Shown piece after piece: positions 10,500-15,561 of a stretch of DNA of 15,561 bases. Origin of the DNA: Citromicrobium sp. UBA3494 (GTDB lineage Bacteria; Pseudomonadota; Alphaproteobacteria; Sphingomonadales; Sphingomonadaceae); contig DFQH01000010.1 in NCBI GenBank assembly GCA_002377695.1, positions 136,150-151,710 on the forward strand, read 5' to 3'. The notes beneath the pieces are model-generated. The model did not search any database. It worked only from the letters and a program-made list of their open reading frames with translations, and was not told the origin of the DNA. Position 1 is the stretch's first letter. The number at the start of each line of letters is the position of its first letter. A program made the translations under genes and the position numbers.

Positions 10500-12275
10500 T
10501 CAGGTCAGCCCCTGCCGCCTACGCAGCACATTGCGCTCCTTGCCCGCATGCAGATCGTCCGCGTCGATCTGGGATTGCAGCCGCGCCATGTCGTTTTCGC
10601 GGTACTCTCGCTCCAGCCGCTCGATCGCGCTCTCGTCGGTATCGACATGATCGAGCGCGGCCCGGCTCATCGCGATCGCGCTCTCACGCACCTCGCGCAC
10701 CTGGAAGGCGATGTCCGCATCGGCCAGCTTGATCACATGCCGGCGGTCGAAGGTGCGCACGAACAGCGCGGCGGCGGGAAAGGCCTCGCGCACCGAGGCG
10801 AGGAATTCGCGGTCCACCTGATCGCCGTCGATGCAGAAGCAGATCACCTCCGCCTCGCCCGCCCCCGCCTGGCGCAGCATGTCCATCCGCAAGCCGTCGC
10901 CGAAGAACACCTTGATGCCGAACTCCTCGGCGGTGTCGATCTGAGGCACGTCCTTGTCGATCATCGTCACCTCCAGCCCGGCGGTGGCCAGCATCTGCGC
11001 GACTGTCTGCCCGAACCGCCCGAAGCCGATCACCAGCGCCTGCGCAGTCTCGCCATCGGGGCCGTCGCGCGTCTCGTCGGCGCCACGGAGCGGCCGTCGC
11101 AGCCGCTCGGTCGCCATCATCAGGAACGGCGTGGTCGCCATCGAGATGGTGACGATGGCGGTGAACAGGCTGGCGGTCTCGCCGTCGATCACTCCGCCGC
11201 GCTGGCCTTCGGTGAACAGCACGAAGCCGAACTCGCCGCCCTGGCTGAGCAGCAGGCCGAGCGCGAGCGCGCTGCGCCACGGAAGTTTCACCGCCATGCC
11301 CAGCGCGGTGATGATCGCGGCCTTGCTCGCCACCAGCGCCGCCGCCATGCCGAGCACGAACAGCGGCTGTGCGGCGATGGCCTCGAGGTCGAGCATCATG
11401 CCGACCGAGACGAAGAACAGGCCGAGCAGGATCGAGCGGAACGGCTCGATATCGGCCTCCAGCTCGTGCCGGTAGGGCGTGTCGGCCAGCATCACGCCCG
11501 CGATGAATGCGCCCAATGCGGTCGACAGGCCGATCGCCTGCATCAGCGCGGCCGAGGCGACCACGGCGAAGAGGGCTGCGACGACGAACATCTCGCGCTC
11601 GCCCAGCCGCCCGATCAGCCGCAGCAGCGGGCGCAGCGCGAACCGCCCGGCCAGCACCAGGCCGACGCACGCCCCCAGCGCGACCGGCAATTGCAGCCAG
11701 CCCGACACCGGGCCCGCCTGCTCCGCGCCTTGCGTGCCGAGCGCGGCAACGATCGCGAGCAGCGGGATGATCGACAGGTCCTGGAACAGCAGGATGGAAA
11801 AAGCCCGTTCGCCCACCGGCGTGCGCAGGTTGCCGCCCGATTGCAGCATCGGCAGCACCTGCGCGGTGGAGGACAGCCCCAGCGACAGGCCCACCGCGAG
11901 CGCGGCCGCCAAGGGGTAGGAAGTCGCCAGCCAGATGACGGCAGTGAGAGCCAGCCCGCATGCCACCACCTGGGTCAGCCCCAACCCGAAGATCGCATTG
12001 CGCAGGCGCCACAGGCGGCTGGGGGCCAGTTCCAGACCGACCACGAACAGCAGCATCACGATGCCCAGCTCGCCGAAGCTCAGCGTCGCCTCGCCACCCC
12101 CTGCCAGGCCCAGCACCTGCGGGCCGACCACCGCGCCCGCGACCAGATAACCCAGCGTCGCCCCCAGCCCCAGCTTGCGGAACACGATCACGAACAGCAG
12201 CGCGGCGGCGAGCAGCACGACGCCGCTTTCGAGCGCGACATGCGCGGAATGGGCTGCAGCTTCCCCGTGTTCCAT
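10500..12275 (-). CDS. Monovalent cation:proton antiporter-2 (KefB/KefC-like)
   Basis: This is a 591-residue K+ efflux or cation/proton exchange protein of the inner membrane. Residues ~15-390 form the CPA2 transporter domain with about 12 helices. It contains the FQDL motif (164-167), the KefC-type regulatory loop HELEADIEPF (270-279) and LLGLFFVSVGM (283-293). Residues ~410-525 form a TrkA-N/RCK nucleotide-binding domain with GFGRFG (417-422). The tail is charged and helical. The start at 12275 has GGGAGG five bases upstream; the frame stays open to 12482 without family-like sequence. E. coli KefB/KefC are gated by glutathione adducts and aided by KefF/KefG; no such ancillary gene is adjacent here, so glutathione control is not assured. 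It is divergent from a MATE exporter. Confidence 0.92.
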   Translation of the reverse strand: MEHGEAAAHSAHVALESGVVLLAAALLFVIVFRKLGLGATLGYLVAGAVVGPQVLGLAGGGEATLSFGELGIVMLLFVVGLELAPSRLWRLRNAIFGLGLTQVVACGLALTAVIWLATSYPLAAALAVGLSLGLSSTAQVLPMLQSGGNLRTPVGERAFSILLFQDLSIIPLLAIVAALGTQGAEQAGPVSGWLQLPVALGACVGLVLAGRFALRPLLRLIGRLGEREMFVVAALFAVVASAALMQAIGLSTALGAFIAGVMLADTPYRHELEADIEPFRSILLGLFFVSVGMMLDLEAIAAQPLFVLGMAAALVASKAAIITALGMAVKLPWRSALALGLLLSQGGEFGFVLFTEGQRGGVIDGETASLFTAIVTISMATTPFLMMATERLRRPLRGADETRDGPDGETAQALVIGFGRFGQTVAQMLATAGLEVTMIDKDVPQIDTAEEFGIKVFFGDGLRMDMLRQAGAGEAEVICFCIDGDQVDREFLASVREAFPAAALFVRTFDRRHVIKLADADIAFQVREVRESAIAMSRAALDHVDTDESAIERLEREYRENDMARLQSQIDADDLHAGKERNVLRRRQGLT

Positions 12276-12344
12276 GTGCCCTCCCGGTATCAGGTGCGAT
12301 GGAATCGGCATGCCCCGCCCGCCGCCCCTAGGCAAGCGCTTCGA

Positions 12345-12368
12345 CCGGCCATATCCGGGCCGGCTTTT
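12345..12368 (+). promoter_or_regulatory. Terminator-like hairpin directly before the MATE start
   Basis: CCGGCC (12345-12350) pairs with GGCCGG (12358-12363) around a 7-base loop and is followed by CTTTT, ending two bases before the ATG at 12370. It occupies the position where a ribosome-binding site would be expected, and no good Shine-Dalgarno sequence is visible. It could be a transcriptional attenuator or a translation-blocking hairpin. It could also be chance, or part of a longer coding region if translation starts at 12310. Confidence 0.4.
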
Positions 12369-12369
12369 C

Positions 12370-13797
12370 ATGGCCGATACAGCACATCTTTCCGGAGCAT
12401 CGTCTCCCTGGCGCGCAGAGATCGCCGCGACGCTCCGGCTCAGCTGGCCGCTGGCGCTCGCCAACCTGTTGCAAATGCTCACCTATGCGATCGACGTGAT
12501 CTTCATCGCGCGGCTGGGCGAGCAGCAGCTGGCGGCCTCCGCCCTCGTCGTCTCGGTCTTCGGGCTCATCGTGTGGGCGCTGTCCGGGCTGACCGGCGCG
12601 GTGTCGGCGGTGATTTCCGCGGCGCTCGGCGCGCGAGCCCCTGCCCTGCGACCGGTGCGCCGCGCCACGCGCATGGCCCTATGGCTCGCGGTGCTGAGCG
12701 GGGCGGCGGGGATGGCGCTGATGCTCGGGTTCGAACAATTCGCATTGCTGACCGGGCAGGATCCCGTGCTGGCGGCGCTGGGGCAAAGCTATGCTCTGGT
12801 GCTGCTCTGCTCGACCATCCCGTTCCTCATCAACAACGTCCTGCGCAGCTTCGTATCCGCGCTCGACCGGCCGATCTTCGCAACCGCGATCACCGCGCTG
12901 GGCATCGGGGTCAACGCGGTGGGCAACTACGCCTTCATCTTCGGCAACTGGGGGGCACCCGAACTCGGCCTGCCCGGCGCGGCGGTGGCGACGCTGATGA
13001 CATCGCTGTTCACCATGGGCGCGTATGTGATCGCGATCAGGATCGATCCGAAGCTGCATCGCTACCATATCTTCGGTCGCTGGTGGGTGCCCGACTGGCA
13101 GGCCTTCGGCAGAATCGTGCGGATCGGCACCCCGATCGCGCTGATGATCTGCGCCGAAGCGGGCGTATTCGGCGCGGCAGCGTTCCTGATGGGCAATATC
13201 GGAGCGGCGCAACTCGCGGCGCATACGATCGCGCTGCAGATCGCCGCGCTCGCCTTCCAGGTGCCCTTCGGCGTGGGCCAGGCGACCACGATCCGCGTGG
13301 GCTATTTCTACGGCGCGCGCGACAGCGCAGGCATGGCTCGCGCGGGCTGGGCGGGAATTGCGATTGCGCTCGTCTTCATGTCCTGCACGGCGAGCGCGAT
13401 GGTACTGATCCCCAGGCCCCTGCTGGCGATCTATATCGACCCGTGGGACATCGCGAACGCCGGGCTGGTCGCCTTCGCCACCCGCTACCTGCTGGTCGCC
13501 GCCGCGTTCCAGCTGGTCGACGGGGTCCAGGCCGTGGCGGCCGGCGCGCTGCGCGGATTGCAGGACACGCGGGTGCCGATGTGGATCGCGGTCTTTTCCT
13601 ACTGGGTGCCAGGCTTCGGCCTGTCGCTGGCGCTCGGCTTCGCAACGCATCTTGCCGGGGTCGGCGTTTGGATCGGCCTTGCCACCGGCCTCGCCTTTGC
13701 CGCAGCGCTGCTGACCTGGCGCTGGGCACGGCGCGAGGCGCTGGGGCTCACGCGCTTCACGCCCCAGGAAGCAGCGATCAGCCCTGCACCATTGTAA
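12370..13797 (+). CDS. MATE-family multidrug/Na+ exporter (NorM-like)
   Basis: This 475-residue inner-membrane exporter has about 12 helices in two related halves. The first helix pair reads LRLSWPLALANLLQMLTYAI then DVIFIARLGEQQLAASAL, the typical MATE opening. Later are LNNVLRSF-like INNVLRSFVSALDRP and, in the second half, AAHTIALQIAALAFQVPFGV-GQATTIRVGYFYGA. The late segment DGVQAVAAGALRGLQDTRVP is the conserved second-half MATE loop. MATE proteins expel cationic drugs or metabolites in exchange for Na+ or H+. The start at 12370 gives the family-like MADTAHLSGASSPWRAEIAA but lacks a clear ribosome-binding site. An in-frame ATG at 12310 is a weaker alternative. Its end overlaps the convergent mscS gene by 20 bases. 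Confidence 0.93.
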   Translation: MADTAHLSGASSPWRAEIAATLRLSWPLALANLLQMLTYAIDVIFIARLGEQQLAASALVVSVFGLIVWALSGLTGAVSAVISAALGARAPALRPVRRATRMALWLAVLSGAAGMALMLGFEQFALLTGQDPVLAALGQSYALVLLCSTIPFLINNVLRSFVSALDRPIFATAITALGIGVNAVGNYAFIFGNWGAPELGLPGAAVATLMTSLFTMGAYVIAIRIDPKLHRYHIFGRWWVPDWQAFGRIVRIGTPIALMICAEAGVFGAAAFLMGNIGAAQLAAHTIALQIAALAFQVPFGVGQATTIRVGYFYGARDSAGMARAGWAGIAIALVFMSCTASAMVLIPRPLLAIYIDPWDIANAGLVAFATRYLLVAAAFQLVDGVQAVAAGALRGLQDTRVPMWIAVFSYWVPGFGLSLALGFATHLAGVGVWIGLATGLAFAAALLTWRWARREALGLTRFTPQEAAISPAPL

Positions 13798-14635
13798 TTT
13801 CGCGCTGCGGGAAGGGTATCGAGATACCGGCTTCGTCGAACCTGGCCTTGGCCGCCTCCGTCAGGTCCCAGGTCAGCGCCATGTAGTCGCTGGTGGCGCA
13901 CCAGACCCGCAGGCCGATGCCAACCGAGCTGTCGTCAAGCGAGGCGACGAAGGCCTGCGGTTCCGGATCGTCCAGCACGCGCTCGTCCGCCGCCGCGAGA
14001 GACAGCAGCGCTTCGCGCGCCTCCTTCATGCTGTCGCCATAGCCGATTCCGACGATCAGCTCGATCCGGCGGGTCGTGTGGCGGTTCAGGTTGACGATCG
14101 GCTGGTTCCACAATTCGGCATTGGGGACCATCACGAACAGGCCGTCGAACTGCTTGAGCTCGGTGGTGAACAGGCCGATCCGCTGGACGACCGCGGTGAA
14201 CCTGTCGACGCTGATCGCCTCGCCCACCACGAAGGGCCGCTGCACCAGGATCATCACGCCAGAGGCCACATTGCTGAGCGTGCCCTGCAAGGCGAGGCCG
14301 ACTGCAAGGGCCATGCCCCCCAGGGCAGCGAGGATGCTCGCGGTCTCGACCCCGAACTGGCTCAGTACCGTCACCAGCACCACCGCCCACAAGGCGTACT
14401 TGACGATATTGGAGAGGAAGTTCGCCACCGTCGGCTCGAACTTGGAGGACTTGCCCAGCGCCCGTTCGGCCCAGCGCGACAGCACGCCCGCGATCAGCAG
14501 GCCGATCACCAGAACGGCAAAGGCGCCGATGATTTGCATGATATTGGCTTCCAGCCAGTCGACGATACTCGCCACGAAGCTGAGATCGAGACCGGAGGAT
14601 GCGGCGCGGGATGTTTCGGGGGTTGGAGAAGCCAT
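13778..14635 (-). CDS. mscS: Small-conductance mechanosensitive channel MscS
   Basis: This 285-residue protein matches E. coli MscS (286) in length and layout. Helices lie at about residues 33-55, 75-95 and 99-127. The pore helix reads GGMALAVGLALQGTLSNVAS, with gate leucines at L110 and L114 (E. coli L105 and L109) and the Q117-G118 kink. The beta domain contains RPFVVGEAI and VMVPNAELWNQPIVN. The C-terminal cytosolic cage domain ends in AGISIPFPQREI. It opens under membrane tension to release solutes during hypo-osmotic shock. The ATG at 14635 has AGGA about 6-9 bases upstream. The 3' end overlaps the MATE gene tail to tail, and it diverges from groES. Confidence 0.95.
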   Translation of the reverse strand: MASPTPETSRAASSGLDLSFVASIVDWLEANIMQIIGAFAVLVIGLLIAGVLSRWAERALGKSSKFEPTVANFLSNIVKYALWAVVLVTVLSQFGVETASILAALGGMALAVGLALQGTLSNVASGVMILVQRPFVVGEAISVDRFTAVVQRIGLFTTELKQFDGLFVMVPNAELWNQPIVNLNRHTTRRIELIVGIGYGDSMKEAREALLSLAAADERVLDDPEPQAFVASLDDSSVGIGLRVWCATSDYMALTWDLTEAAKARFDEAGISIPFPQREITMVQG

Positions 14636-14769
14636 GCTGGTCCTGTTAACGCGGGTTAGGAACGGTCGGGTCGGTCGCCCTTAATCGCGCGTCGCGCGCA
14701 TGGCAAAGCCAGTCGCCGAAGCCGTGCCACGGCTCGCCCGGCGGACTCAAGATTTTCTCTTCCCCACCG

Positions 14770-14799
14770 CTTGACGCCCGAACCGGCGCTGCACATATC
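14770..14799 (+). promoter_or_regulatory. Heat-shock-type promoter of groESL
   Basis: CTTGACG (14770-14776) is followed after 17 bases by CATATC (14794-14799). CTTG with a C-A-T-A-T -10 region resembles alphaproteobacterial RpoH promoters, while TTGACG also suits the housekeeping factor, so dual recognition is possible. The predicted start falls at the left edge of the CIRCE element. Confidence 0.6.
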
Positions 14800-14806
14800 G
14801 CGCCTG

Positions 14807-14833
14807 CTGGCACTCTTTGTATGAGAGTGCCAA
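14807..14833. promoter_or_regulatory. CIRCE operator (HrcA binding site)
   Basis: The inverted repeat CTGGCACTC-N9-GAGTGCCAA spans 14807-14833. It agrees with the CIRCE consensus TTAGCACTC-N9-GAGTGCTAA except at the outer arm positions, and the two arms are complementary in eight of nine positions. It lies at the predicted transcription start of groESL, where the HrcA repressor blocks expression until heat or misfolded protein titrates GroEL. Confidence 0.95.
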
Positions 14834-14866
14834 CACCAGTTTTCACCCTAGCAAGAGGTATCAAGC

Positions 14867-15154
14867 ATGGCATTTCGTCCGCTGCACGACCGTGTTCTGG
14901 TCCGTCGCATCGAAGCCGAGGAAAAGACCGCCGGCGGCATCATCATCCCCGACAGCGCACAGGAAAAGCCCAGCGAAGGCCAGATCGTGGCCGTCGGTTC
15001 GGGCGCCAAGGCCGAAGACGGCACGGTCACCCCGCTCGACGTCAAGGAAGGCGACCGCGTCCTGTTCAAGAAGTGGGGCGCCGAAGAGATCAAGATCGAC
15101 GGCGAAGACCTGCTGATCATGAAGGAAAGCGATATTCTCGGGATCGTCGGCTGA
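14867..15154 (+). CDS. groES: Co-chaperonin GroES (Hsp10)
   Basis: This 95-residue protein forms the heptameric lid of the GroEL chamber. It begins [20 protein letters not shown], followed by the mobile loop [18 protein letters not shown] (about 21-38) that docks onto GroEL through its I-I-I hydrophobic motif. Later are the core strands ending [15 protein letters not shown]. Length is normal. AAGAGGT lies 7 bases before the ATG. It is the first gene of the CIRCE-regulated operon, with groEL 56 bases downstream. Confidence 0.98.
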   Translation: MAFRPLHDRVLVRRIEAEEKTAGGIIIPDSAQEKPSEGQIVAVGSGAKAEDGTVTPLDVKEGDRVLFKKWGAEEIKIDGEDLLIMKESDILGIVG

Positions 15155-15186
15155 GCCGCTCCCTTCCGCTTCCAGTAATTCAATAA

Positions 15187-15561
<375 letters not shown>

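Noticed and set aside
12679..13650. A 323-codon minus-strand frame opposite the MATE gene
   Set aside because: Composition is Arg/Gln/His/Asp-rich antisense, with no start context or domain; MATE on the other strand is unambiguous.
10470..13886. A ~1138-codon plus-strand frame spanning the Kef-like gene and MATE
   Set aside because: It is antisense to the antiporter and out of frame with the MATE gene; composition is Arg/Gln/His-rich low complexity with no family match.
14720..14736. Inverted repeat AGCCGT-GCC-ACGGCT between mscS and groES
   Set aside because: It is short, with a 3-base loop and no T-run; nothing ties it to mscS or groES regulation beyond the clear promoter and CIRCE downstream.

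Overview
The window looks like a chromosomal core region of a GC-rich alphaproteobacterium, most likely Sphingomonadales and perhaps the Erythrobacteraceae. This rests on the ~1397-residue RpoB, the GroES/GroEL and L7/L12 sequences, a CIRCE-controlled groESL operon, and small genes of a sphingomonad flavour. The taxonomic call is inference, made without a database search.

Layout. Positions 1-5173, minus strand: start of rpoC (runs off the left edge) and complete rpoB, with a stand-alone promoter and a ~240-nt leader. Positions 5460-6824, plus strand: a compact operon of two paralogous 46-codon peptides, a four-helix DUF2975 membrane protein and a small YozG-like XRE regulator. It is preceded by tandem TATCG-N5-CGATA operators and closed by a strong intrinsic terminator. 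Positions 6929-7622: a tiny, extremely acidic lipoprotein (+) and an exported hypothetical protein (-) meet at a bidirectional terminator. Positions 7991-9012, plus strand: rplJ-rplL with a long leader and a terminator. Positions 9025-10389, minus strand: a serpin carrying a lipoprotein signal. Positions 10500-12275, minus strand: a KefB/KefC-type antiporter, divergent from a MATE exporter (12370-13797, +). The MATE gene overlaps tail-to-tail with an MscS channel (13778-14635, -). Positions 14770-15561, plus strand: groES and the start of groEL behind a heat-shock-type promoter and a CIRCE operator.

How the parts fit. The core genes cover transcription (RpoB/RpoC), the ribosomal stalk (L10, L7/L12) and protein folding (GroES/GroEL). 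In the common bacterial order rplJL lies directly upstream of rpoBC on the same strand. Here the two blocks are divergent and separated by ~2.8 kb of small accessory genes, which points to an inversion or insertion at this locus. Between rplL and groES lie envelope and stress genes: protease inhibitor, K+/H+ antiporter, drug/Na+ exporter and mechanosensitive channel.

The best candidate for an under-described system is the peptide-peptide-DUF2975-XRE operon with its own operator array. It sits where the ribosomal protein genes would normally join rpoB.
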